Below, piece after piece: positions 33,860 to 42,894 of a DNA stretch of 64,000 nt (the stretch's first letter is position 1; the number at the start of each line of letters is the position of its first letter). The stretch lies in NCBI RefSeq assembly GCF_042100115.1, contig NC_091278.1, positions 2,294,001 to 2,358,000 on the forward strand, given 5' to 3'. The position numbers and the translations under genes are program-made. The notes below the pieces were generated by a model, which had not been told where the DNA came from, ran no database searches, and saw only the letters and a list, made by a program, of their open reading frames with translations. The DNA comes from Alternaria dauci. Lineage: Eukaryota > Ascomycota > Dothideomycetes > Pleosporales > Pleosporaceae.

Positions 33860-36460
33860 TTACAAATCTGCGTCGTCGCCCGCTTCGGTCATGACAACTT
33901 CCGAAGCCGCGCTTGCTAGCTGCACATCCTCTGGAGCTGTTCCTGGTTCATGATCCTCTGCGCTCGTTACTGGTGGTACGATAGGCGCGGGCCGGCCGTT
34001 TGGGAAGCATCCTGTTTCGTATGATTTGAAGAACAAATCTCCGTCATTGTCGGTTTCGCTGCCATTATCGTCGGAATCATATCCGTCACCATGATACTCA
34101 TCAGCTCGATCATCTTTTAGTGGAGCCCACGGTCGCTGTGGTGTGGCGATGACCGGTACCGCCATTGATCGTACTTCATAGAGGGCTCTCTTGTCTGCGT
34201 CTGGCGCCAGGATCGTCCCCAACTTTCTGCGCTTGTTTCCTGCGCTATCGGTTGGATCTGGAGTGTCGCTAAGCTCGTTGTAACCTTCGGTACCCATATC
34301 ATTATCTCTCGCACCACCTCCATGCTCAACCTCTCTCGCAGGGCGGGTTGTGGGGTCGATAGCCATGGCATCATCATCAGCCCCTCGCACACGAAGATCC
34401 TCGATCGTCATCGGCTCATAGGGCACTCGAATACCAATTCTGGGCCATTGCTGCCGCTTCCAGTCTTCACTTGGCGACGTGTTTGGGTACATCAGCCCAT
34501 AGTGGTCGTATAGCCTGGCGCGGTACACCGGTATGCCAATCGTCGGTACATAGCCATTCGACTCATCCTCATCTTCACATTTGGGAGGGTCGATCTCCTC
34601 TATTGGCCACTCAATAGGGTCTTTTGGGCGTTTCGGTCGTTCGGAATAAGGGATCCAGCACTCATTCAGTGAGTGAGTCCAGAACGCCCGGCGCCTATTG
34701 AGGTTCAAAAGACACTTCCTTTGAGATCTCCTCTCCAAGGGAACGGCTCGAGCATCTGACTCTGGAAAGCCAACAGGTATGGCTGTTATCTCTTCCATTA
34801 TCGGAGACCGTGGTGGCGAATGGACAGGCGACGAGTGCGGTTCCATATGGTATGTGTGCCGTTCGCGGCGACCGGTCGTTTCCTCCGCCCACTCCGTGGT
34901 GAACCACCTACGTTCGACAGGTCTGAATGGTCGTTTTTCTTTACAGAACTCACTGGCCGGGTAACGGTAATCGATCTCCACCTTGACCTTCTTCTGGCTC
35001 TTCTTCACTGGCTTTGCAGGGCCAGATTTGTCATTTGCAGGCTGTTCACCCGTGGTGGTTTCTCTGGATGGCTCCTGGGCGGTGCCACGCTCCTTCGCTG
35101 TCTTGTCACTTGCACCTCGGAGTATCGCTCCCGCCTGTTCTTCAGAGACCCGTGGTGCGCTACGTTCACCATCACTACCATCTACGTTTCCGAGTTTGTC
35201 TTCCGGCACAATCCACTCTTCTGGTGCCTAATCCCTGATTGCACTGGTCTCGGGAAACCAGCCCGACACCACTGGTCCAAGGCAGTCATATGAGGTACGC
35301 CAGTCCCAGGAGCTCTCTCTGGCAGAGATGAATAGACCCTGCTCTGTTCGTATCTCTCCCCACCTGTTCTCTGCTGCAACACCGTTGAGAGTGTTGGTCA
35401 TCCGGTCAGCTGACGTGTCAGGCCTGCTGTTCCCGTACGTTTTGACCTGATGGCGACATCTTGCTTCATGCGTATCGAACTCCAAGTTCTGCGTTTTCAT
35501 ATCGGACTTCTTCTCGACTGCTGCCCGTCTTGCCTCAATCGCGGCCTTATTCAGCCTGAAGTGGGTCGGTTCAATATCTTTTGAGGTATCGCTGTCGTCA
35601 TCCTCCTCTGGAGCACGCAGGCCAACGAGTCGACGCCTGTAATTTGGTGTCCACATGTGGAGCTCGTCCGGCCCTACGACTGGCGAGGTGCTTCCGTTTT
35701 TGCTGTTCTCGACGCTATTGCCGAGACGATCGTGTAGACCTTGTTTGTAGTTTTGACCACCGATGTCTCTGGAGTCGTATAACTCAAGCAGCGAATGTAC
35801 CCAGTCATAGTGACCGGAGTCTTTGCCTGATGCTTCGAGCTTATATGCAGTACCCCGTTGGAATCGCTCCTGTTCAGCCAGTTTCCTACCCTCAGGACTC
35901 AGCAGTCGCAGCCTTCTTCGCCGTTTGGAGGAATCATGGAAGTAGAGCCAGTCTTCCAGCGACTCTTGAGCGTCAGTCATGGCGTCGTGTTCTGCGTGAC
36001 CTTTCTCCCTATCAAATCGTTTGTTCTTTCTATCTTGCTGAACTTTCTTGTAGATTTTCTCTACTGCATTCCTTGCCTTTTTGGCCGTTTTCGTTGGTCC
36101 CTTTTTCCCCCTCTTATCCTCGTCGAGCGCATCCTTATACGCTTTGACCTTCGCTTCACGATCCGCTTCGATGGTGTAATGCCTAGAATGGGCTTTCTCA
36201 ATATCCTTTTCTCTCTTCTGTGCAGCTTGCCATGATTCCAAGTTCTTTCTCAGCACATCCCATGTATGGCGTTGCGTTTTACCTGCTCCATCTGCTTTCT
36301 GGCCCCGCACTCTGGTCACCAGTTCAAGTTTGGGAATGCGTTCATTCTTAGCTTTTGCCTCTATAGGCGCCTTGCCAGCTCTCCCACCTTCATTCTCTGG
36401 TTTTCCACCATTGCCATCTTTACGCGACCCGAAATTGCCGCTCGGCTCTTTTTTGGCCAT
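33860..36460 (-). pseudogene. Paralogue A of the island's large family, interrupted by one in-frame TAG
   Basis: From the ATG at 36460 the frame is open for 410 codons and reaches TAG at 35228-35230. It then continues in the same frame, with no in-frame ATG for over 100 codons, to 33860. The first part is very basic and helical, then carries LEDWLYFH, GPDELHMWTPNYRRRLVGLRAP, AIEARRAAVE and GLFISARESSWDWRTSYD-x-LGPVVSG. Each block matches the gene at 40494-42506 (YEDFLYYQ, GPDNLHVRLPRARRFAVGLGRP, AIEKRRREIE, GLHIAAGETSYDWEESYD-x-RGIVVPG). The part after the stop has acidic and Ser-rich runs and GDLFFKSYETGCFPNG, echoing GDLFAASYRQCSRREDCPCG in the paralogue. The simplest reading is one gene of about 866 codons broken by a single stop. 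Readthrough or a base error cannot be excluded. Confidence 0.65.
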
Positions 36461-36917
36461 GTTCGTTCTTTCGAAGCATGTACAAACTAGAGAATGTTTA
36501 CGAACGATGAGTACTTGCGAGAGAAAAGAAATCAGAAGAGTAATGTATTGAGAGAGAGCAGAAGACGATTGTCGGAAGAAACAGGGTTTTGTTATTGCCT
36601 CAGCAGGTCAGCCGGAAATATCGCTACGAACAAAGAGCCAGCAACTACATCCGGCCAGTCTGTGCTCTGTAGTGGGACAAATACGTTCCCGCCGAGTACA
36701 ACTGCCCGGAGAGGGGATTCACTTAACAAAGAGATAACACCCGGCCAAGACCTGTGGTTACACACTCTAGGAGAATACATCAACAGGTCTCAAGCGACGC
36801 TCTCTACCAGCCAGTGTTTTCCAACATCTTCTCACGCCAGGTCTTCTTCTTCTCTTTCCGAGGGCGTTTTGAGGCCTCTGGGGGTGGGAGTCCGGCCAAT
36901 ATGACGTCCTGCCTTTC
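36461..36917. other. Promoter interval between two minus-strand island genes
   Basis: The 457 bases between the 36918-38477 gene and the 33860-36460 gene hold no open frame of note. The equivalent gap in the proposed duplicate unit (42507-42894) is 388 bases. Confidence 0.45.
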
Positions 36918-38477
36918 CTATTCCTTTTTCTGCGCATCACACACTTCGCGCTCTGGGGCGTTCAACCGATTGCGAACGAACGTTTTCGCCAACCATAGTG
37001 GAGGGATCTTTAGGTAGCCATCTACCTTGTGTGTACCTTTGAATACAGGATCAAACTTGGGATCGCGAGTGGAATCCAGATTACCAGTCTTCGCGCACAC
37101 TCTTCTATGCGCCTCGACCTCATCATATGGTGAGCCGACATATTCGTCGAGTTGATATCCCCCCTTTGGCGCTTCATCTACGCCGTTGTCTTCGATGTTC
37201 TCACCGCACGAAGACTTGTCGGGTTCGACCTCGTCATCGGTGGATTCTTCGCTTTCTTCGGAGACCTCTTCATCTGTGGATTCTTTGCTTTCATCTGAGA
37301 CATCATCAAGTGCGGTATTCTCGCTTCCAGACGTCACCCTTGCCTTTACCTTGGATGCCCGAGGTGGTCTGCGTGGCAACTGAAGGCCGCGTCTACTTGC
37401 AGCGTAGGATGCGGCTAAACCAGATCCATATCTCATAACTTTAGCTGCAGGGGCTGCCTTACCCGGATTGTCCTTGTTGTTTCCCATCGATTTGGCGAGG
37501 TCAAGAGGAGATGACACGACCTGTGGTCGCCTGGAACTTGGCTTCTTATGTTCCTGCTGGGCGTTTACTGTTTGCATGACTCTGGCAGCTTGCTTCAGAG
37601 TCTGATCAACCACAAGACTCTGAAAGTTGCTATCAGCAAGAGTCATGTTCCTATCGCCATCGGCCTCACGAACCTGGGTTGCAGCCTGCATACGGCTAGT
37701 GTCCACCTTCAACTTGACAATCATCGAATGTCCTGTATCAGGGCGTGACCCATTCGAAGACAGCTCGTCATGAGGGGGCGTGTCTTGGACGAAGCGTTTT
37801 CCAGTCGGTTCGCGTGCTGGTTTTCTCGCACGTGTAGGCCGAGCAGAGACCGCCGTAAGTTCCGTGCCATCTTCTGGTTCTTGCGAGCGCTCTTCCTCCT
37901 CTGCAGGCTTCGATTGCGTAAAACGAATCCGCTTGTTGGCGGCAGGAGTCGCTGTGAAATTACGCTTTCGCTTGCCGTGGAGGCCGGAGACCGCATCCGC
38001 TGGTGGACCGACCATTTTTGTTGCATCCGCGTCGTCTTGGTCCCCCGCCATGCGTACATCTCCGTCGCGATCGGGTCCCGCTGCTTCGTCGTCGCTTGAG
38101 CTGGCCTCGTCCTTGGTGGGCTGCGCCGAAGTCGTCCTCGTCTTCTGTGGTTGTGCGCGTTGACCTGTCGCCTTCCTCTTACCTGGTGTCGTGCCCTTGC
38201 CGCTTTTCGCCTTTGCTTCCTGCTGCCTCGTCCTGCGTTTTGCGTCGACCTCTGCGCGCAGCGCGTCCTTTTGTGCTTGGCTTGCCGTGGTCTTGATATC
38301 CGGATCGCCGAGGGACAGAGGAGCATTCGCTGTGTCGAAGTTCAGTGCAATGTCTATGAAGTCTTGCTTCTTGAGGTCGTGGATATTGTGGCATCCAAAT
38401 TGTTCTTCGAAGATTGGTCGAAACCCTGGCTTCGCACCGCCGCCATTAACGATGTAGTTACTGTATTTGTTCGCCAT
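36918..38477 (-). CDS. Disordered nuclear-type protein with N-terminal SAP-like module
   Basis: 519 residues in one exon. Residues 19-53 form a short helical module (LKKQDFIDIALNFDTANAP). It resembles modules in the genes at 42895-44073 (GLARWLQRWDVDHAP) and 40494-42506 (VKKELSDRAERWDTENAP). A long disordered region follows with basic patches (TPGKRKATGQR, HGKRKRNFTATPAANKRIRF), acidic runs and a strand MIVKLKVDTSR. The C-terminus has an acidic Ser/Glu/Asp repeat and a short ordered tail (GTHKVDGYLKIPPLWLAKTF). The layout of module, KRK patch and VKLK strand matches the 42895-44073 gene, suggesting a pair of paralogues. Nucleic-acid binding is plausible but unproven. Confidence 0.65.
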   Translation of the reverse strand: MANKYSNYIVNGGGAKPGFRPIFEEQFGCHNIHDLKKQDFIDIALNFDTANAPLSLGDPDIKTTASQAQKDALRAEVDAKRRTRQQEAKAKSGKGTTPGKRKATGQRAQPQKTRTTSAQPTKDEASSSDDEAAGPDRDGDVRMAGDQDDADATKMVGPPADAVSGLHGKRKRNFTATPAANKRIRFTQSKPAEEEERSQEPEDGTELTAVSARPTRARKPAREPTGKRFVQDTPPHDELSSNGSRPDTGHSMIVKLKVDTSRMQAATQVREADGDRNMTLADSNFQSLVVDQTLKQAARVMQTVNAQQEHKKPSSRRPQVVSSPLDLAKSMGNNKDNPGKAAPAAKVMRYGSGLAASYAASRRGLQLPRRPPRASKVKARVTSGSENTALDDVSDESKESTDEEVSEESEESTDDEVEPDKSSCGENIEDNGVDEAPKGGYQLDEYVGSPYDEVEAHRRVCAKTGNLDSTRDPKFDPVFKGTHKVDGYLKIPPLWLAKTFVRNRLNAPEREVCDAQKKE

Positions 38478-39137
38478 CTTGCACGAACGCGGGAGGTTAT
38501 GTAGTCAACTTTGACTTCAGTCGCGTTTGGACCTTACTGAGTTGGGGTGCAGTCGATGTGTGGTCGTGCTGGAGAAGAGTTGTCGGTGCAGCTGCGTTCA
38601 TTGCGGAAACAGTCCCGCATTGCACCGACTGTAGTAAAGGCAGTTGCCAAGATTGTGTTTTCACTATGAACTATTCAGGCGAAAGGGCTACAAGGATTGG
38701 TCGAATCGGATCCAGGTGCCACCGGCGTTGTACATCAGCTACTCGATCCAGCAGTCATTCTGCCACTAATTCGAGACGTAACACTGGACATCGATACCAA
38801 CCCACGAGGCTTCACGATCTGCGTTCGCTACAGCACAGGAACTAGAGCTTTTCAGGTGCTACCAGTGTTCCATATAGCGACGTGGTGGCTTGCTTGATAC
38901 ATCCGTGTTCGATTCTACGTCTACTGACAATTCGCCTTCTACTTCACGAGGGAATTTGATATGTGGCAAAATCGATGGGGAAATAGTGTATTACATGGCT
39001 AAGAGCCGATAGTCTCTACCAGTCTCCACTACGAAGTGTCCAGAGAGCAACAACATCCACCCCCGCACCATCCATCAGCGACAATTCCAGTACAAGGCAT
39101 CCGGACACATCTCCGAGGCCCTGCTTTCTAGTAAATC
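38478..39137. other. Intergenic, with one possible exon remnant
   Basis: A plus-strand segment at about 38676-38836, bounded by AG and GT, reads LLDPAVILPLIRDVTLDIDT and looks protein-like. It has no partner exons that I can find. I leave it unannotated as a gene. Confidence 0.35.
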
Positions 39138-40442
39138 CTAGTCAGAAAAGTAAGTTACGCCCTTGGCTGCTTGGGAGGCCAGAAACTCTCGCATCTCTTG
39201 CTCCTCCTTCCTTCTATCCTCGGCCAACATCTGAGCACTGCGTATGCCCTCAGTAGGTCTCACGCCCCTCATCATAGCGGAGCGCAATAACTTGCGTTGC
39301 GTCTCCACTTCTTCAGGATCAGCATCCGCTCCGCCCCTCATAGCACGGGCAATATCCGCCTTGTACTGAAACTCGGCCCAGTCGTCAATGTCCTCAGCCC
39401 ACACCCGCGCGGTCTTGTCCAACCTGATGAACTCTTCCTGCTGGCGACGAATCTCTTCCTCCTTGGCCTCACGCGCTTCGTGTTCTTCCTTGATCCTCTT
39501 CTGTCTAGCGGCCTCCAATTTCGCGTCCTCGCGGCGGCGCTTGGCGAGAGCAGCTGGGGGAGTAGACTTCATGCGCGCTGGACGCATGTGGCGGGTGGCC
39601 CACAGGAACTGGAAGCGTGTCTCTGCAGCATCGGTGGCGGTGTCCACCATCGGACCTCCGTGTCCCATACCACCGCCCATCGGTGCGCCCATCACGCCCA
39701 TCGGGTTACTGTCCATGTTTGTAGCGCCAAAGACTCGCATACCGCTCCTTGTACGCATGGGCTCTTGTGCATTGACAGCAGGTGCGTTGTCGGCAGCGCC
39801 CTGCTCGGTAGCACCAGCTGCGTCGTCCGTGTCGTCCGCGTCGGCCTTGGATAGCTGCAAAAGTAGCATTACAAGGTCAGTATATATCTCAAACACACAC
39901 TCAGTACACTTATAACATACCTTTGAATTTTCAACGGCGTCCACACGAAGCTGTTCCTGGCGGAGCTTATCCGGGCTCAATTGCAACTTCACGACAAAGC
40001 CTTCACGCTTTGGTCCGGCCATCTGGAGAACGATATTAGCAGGGCGCTGGATGATGACGGCGGAAGACTTTACCTCCAAGTCCTGCTTGCTACTGCTTCA
40101 CCTTGCTGCTGCAGTCTTCGTTGATCGACTGGTCGCTGGACTTGTTTGCTTATACACACTTGCGCTTTGCTCAACCAGTCCCTGTTGGCTGGATGTATCA
40201 AGTAGCGGGGTATTCTACTTTGTGATATTGCGCTTTGACCTCTGCGGCGACGCAGTATCTGCGGCTCCGGAGGGCTCCTTCCCAGACTTGGACGATGGAA
40301 GGGTCTTGGAAGCGTGAGAGGGCGCATAGGCCGTACGATTGATCGTGCGCTCCTTTGTCGAAAGAGTGAATGCTCCTTCTGCAACGTCACCCATGATGTC
40401 TCGATCAGAGTCGTCTTGTTCGGAAGACTGGTCAACGTCCAT
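39138..40442 (-). CDS. Downstream part of the 42.5 kb gene, or a separate coiled-coil protein
   Basis: Three exons give 371 residues if the ATG at 40442 is used: 40442-40219, 40095-39921 and 39854-39138. The introns carry GTAGAA..GAAG and GTATGT..GCAG ends, with consistent phases. The product has an acidic start (MDVDQSSEQDDSDRD), a strand VVKLQLSPDKLRQEQ, a Gly/Met-rich stretch (MGVMGAPMGGGMGHGG) and a charged coiled coil (KLEAARQKRIKEEHEAREA) before a helical tail. Only 51 bases separate the upstream frame's stop (TAA 40494-40496) from this ATG, and they are in the same frame and equally acidic. These exons are therefore more likely the 3' half of the 40494-42506 gene. Confidence 0.55.
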
Positions 40443-40493
40443 GTCGTCTTCGTCAACGTCTTCTGGATCAGCGTCTTGTGCTTCATCGGAACC

Positions 40494-42506
40494 TTAGTCT
40501 TGTTCTTCTTCAGAGTCGTCGTCTTGTTCTTGTTCGGATTCGTCGACTGGTTCCTCTTCAGATTCTTCGTCTTCCTGATCCTGCGCGTCGAGCTGGGCCT
40601 TGACCTTAGTCCTCCAAATGGTGTCTGTCAGCTTACCCTTGGGTTGAGTCATAAGGAATCCTGCTGCGCGCTTGTCCTTGATGATGTACTTGTAGACAGC
40701 GTTAGGGGCGTTCTCAGTGTCCCATCTCTCGGCGCGGTCGGAGAGTTCCTTCTTCACACTAGCATTTTGACTCAAGCCCAAGTACTTGAGAGCTTGTCGG
40801 AGTTGGTGGCGATTGTATAGGGTTTCGTAGTCGTGCTTTTCTGTTGCAGGACCGGTCATCTTGTTGGCTTTGGACTTCGTTGTAGGTTTGGACTTCGTTG
40901 TGGGTTTTGTCTTCGTAGTTGGTTTGGTCCTTGTGGTTGGCTTGGTCCTCGTGGTTGACGTGTTCTTCGTGGTCTTCTTGGTCTCCGCGGTGGGCGTGGT
41001 CTTCGTGGTCTTCGTGGTGGATGTGTTGTTCTTTTCCGGTGCGGAATCAGTGTCGTGGTTGGTCTCTGTGTGGGATTGAGTCGTATGTGAATTATCAAGC
41101 GGTCCCCCCGCGATACTAAGCGGCATGCCGGAGCTACTATCTTCCTCTTCATCGCTCACATGACCGCTATCAGCGCCAGGACCATCATCGTCTCCACTTC
41201 CGCACGGACAGTCTTCTCGCCTACTGCATTGGCGGTAGCTGGCCGCGAACAGGTCACCTTCGTCGTCACTCGAGTCTTCGTCACTGGATTCGGGGTCACT
41301 GTCTGTTATTGCGTTCATATCCTTGTCGTTCGCTCGCTCTCTACGGCCATCTGTGGCTTCTGCCCAAGGCGTACTTTCAATATAATCTTGGCCAACGCTT
41401 GCGTCGTATTGAACATGTGTAGTTGGTGGCTTGGAGAACTCGTTGGGACTGTCCGCTGGCTGCCCCGATGCAGGCTTTGCTGGGACTTTCAGCATTCGAC
41501 CGGGTACGACAATACCTCTCTCGTCGTAGGATTCTTCCCAGTCATATGATGTTTCTCCAGCTGCGATGTGTAGTCCACTCTCTAGCCGAGTTCTACTTAA
41601 ATTCTTGGCTGTTGGTAGAGATGATGAGAGCCCTGACTCCCGCATCCGCCGCTGGGAATGGGATTCGTACGTCGGCGATTCGTCTCCTTTCGCGTCTTCT
41701 ATCTCCCTTCTTCTCTTCTCGATCGCCTCAATATCCAGCTGCAATTTGATTGGTGACAAGCGAGGCGGATTCCTAGGCCTGCCCAACCCTACTGCAAACC
41801 TTCTCGCCCTTGGCAGTCTGACGTGCAAGTTGTCCGGACCCATATTCTCGTATTCTATTTCCTCTGTCATCCCTACACCATCTCTCTCAAAAGACTCAAT
41901 GATCGGACGCAGGTTCTTTTCATGCTCCTCGTCCTGACTGATAAGTCCGCTTGGTAGTCCCTCCCTCATGGGCTTTGCCCTTTTACCCTTCGTGCCATCA
42001 ACATCCTCTAGATACTGCAAGCGATATTCAGGCGTTTGGTAATACAGAAAGTCTTCGTATAAAGAAACTTCCAGGCGTCTTTTCTCATGAGCTTTCCAGC
42101 GAGCATCAGCTCCGAACTTCTTGCTCCCACCGACTGCCGTGTTGGCCGCAGCAATACCTCCTTTGTTCTCTAGTTCTTTCGCCCGGGCCTTATCATTAAG
42201 ATGTCGTTCGAAATCCGGTATCTCGGCAGCGTTTTCTGCTTCTTGTAACGCTGTAATTAGTTTCTGTCTATGAGTTTCTAGGTCCTTGACCACGTCTTCT
42301 CGAGAACGCGCAAATACACCAGTGTTACCATCAGATCTCGCGGCTCTATCAGTTGACAATGTCTGATTACCTGGAAGCCGTGGCCTTCCTTGCGTTTTTC
42401 CTGGTCTTGGGTTTCGGTCACGTAACACTCGGCCTTCTTGAGCCTGGGGAACTTTTTGTTCATTGGGTTCCGCATCCGATGTATGTCCTGGTGTTTTGGG
42501 TGGCAT
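40494..42506 (-). CDS. Paralogue B of the island's large family with C-terminal SAP-like module
   Basis: 670 residues from the ATG at 42506, the first ATG in a good context. Basic helical N-terminus. The conserved blocks YEDFLYYQ, GPDNLHVRLPRARRFAVGLG, AIEKRRREIE and GLHIAAGETSYDWEESYD-x-RGIVVPG match the gene at 33860-36460. An acidic Ser/Asp region and a Cys-containing motif (CSRREDCPCG) follow, then a Thr/Lys/Pro repeat encoded by an 18-base minisatellite. A SAP-like helical module (HQLRQALKYLGLSQNASVKK...RWDTENAP, about 40700-40835) comes next. The end is strongly acidic. The frame stops at TAA 40494-40496 but stays open and acidic beyond it into the exons at 39138-40442, so the stop may be a recent break. 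A role in chromatin or nucleic-acid binding is only suggested by composition and the SAP-like fold. Confidence 0.65.
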   Translation of the reverse strand: MPPKTPGHTSDAEPNEQKVPQAQEGRVLRDRNPRPGKTQGRPRLPGNQTLSTDRAARSDGNTGVFARSREDVVKDLETHRQKLITALQEAENAAEIPDFERHLNDKARAKELENKGGIAAANTAVGGSKKFGADARWKAHEKRRLEVSLYEDFLYYQTPEYRLQYLEDVDGTKGKRAKPMREGLPSGLISQDEEHEKNLRPIIESFERDGVGMTEEIEYENMGPDNLHVRLPRARRFAVGLGRPRNPPRLSPIKLQLDIEAIEKRRREIEDAKGDESPTYESHSQRRMRESGLSSSLPTAKNLSRTRLESGLHIAAGETSYDWEESYDERGIVVPGRMLKVPAKPASGQPADSPNEFSKPPTTHVQYDASVGQDYIESTPWAEATDGRRERANDKDMNAITDSDPESSDEDSSDDEGDLFAASYRQCSRREDCPCGSGDDDGPGADSGHVSDEEEDSSSGMPLSIAGGPLDNSHTTQSHTETNHDTDSAPEKNNTSTTKTTKTTPTAETKKTTKNTSTTRTKPTTRTKPTTKTKPTTKSKPTTKSKANKMTGPATEKHDYETLYNRHQLRQALKYLGLSQNASVKKELSDRAERWDTENAPNAVYKYIIKDKRAAGFLMTQPKGKLTDTIWRTKVKAQLDAQDQEDEESEEEPVDESEQEQDDDSEEEQD
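40867..40956. repeat. In-frame 18-bp minisatellite, five units
   Basis: Five diverged 18-base units are read on the minus strand as the hexapeptide KPTT[KR][ST]. They make a flexible, basic Thr/Lys/Pro linker in the 40494-42506 protein. The 18-base period keeps the frame on unit gain or loss. Looser Thr/Lys-rich repeats extend to about 41030. Confidence 0.8.
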
Positions 42507-42894
42507 TGCTAACCACAATGAGAATGAGAAAGGTGACTGAACAAGTACAGCAAAAATGGAAACGGATGAGAAGCTTCGGAGGCGTGTGCAGATTCGGAAG
42601 ATGGTTCAATAGAAGACATTTTCTCGACGTGTTAAGGTTCGTGATATAGGTTGTTTTCTTTGTCTTTAATGACATTGCTAAGTACAATGGAGCTGTAAAG
42701 TTCCGACTATGCGTGCGCCTTTTCTATCTAACAAAGAATACGAAGACGCCACAACAGAATCGACAAAGCATTATGCATTATAAAAGCGATGCTTTGTATA
42801 ATTCGTCCAGTATCGAGGGCGAAACCAGTTTGAAGCCAGACCCTAGTCACCCCTCGTCATGGGGTTGTTTGCCAAGACCTTGCTATAGCGCAAG
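42507..42894. other. Promoter interval between two minus-strand island genes
   Basis: This 388-base AT-richer gap lies upstream of the 42506 start. No gene is visible. Confidence 0.45.

Noticed and set aside
38676..38836. Possible exon with LLDPAVILPLIRDV
   Set aside because: It reads like protein and has AG/GT borders, but no partner exons or start could be found.
40867..40956. CRISPR-like repeat array
   Set aside because: The 18-base units are contiguous and in frame within a coding region; it is a coding minisatellite.
18398..42506. All premature stops are one C-to-T change from a sense codon, suggesting RIP
   Set aside because: Every TAA, TAG and TGA is one C-to-T step from CAA, CAG or CGA, so this is uninformative. 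A dinucleotide index is needed.
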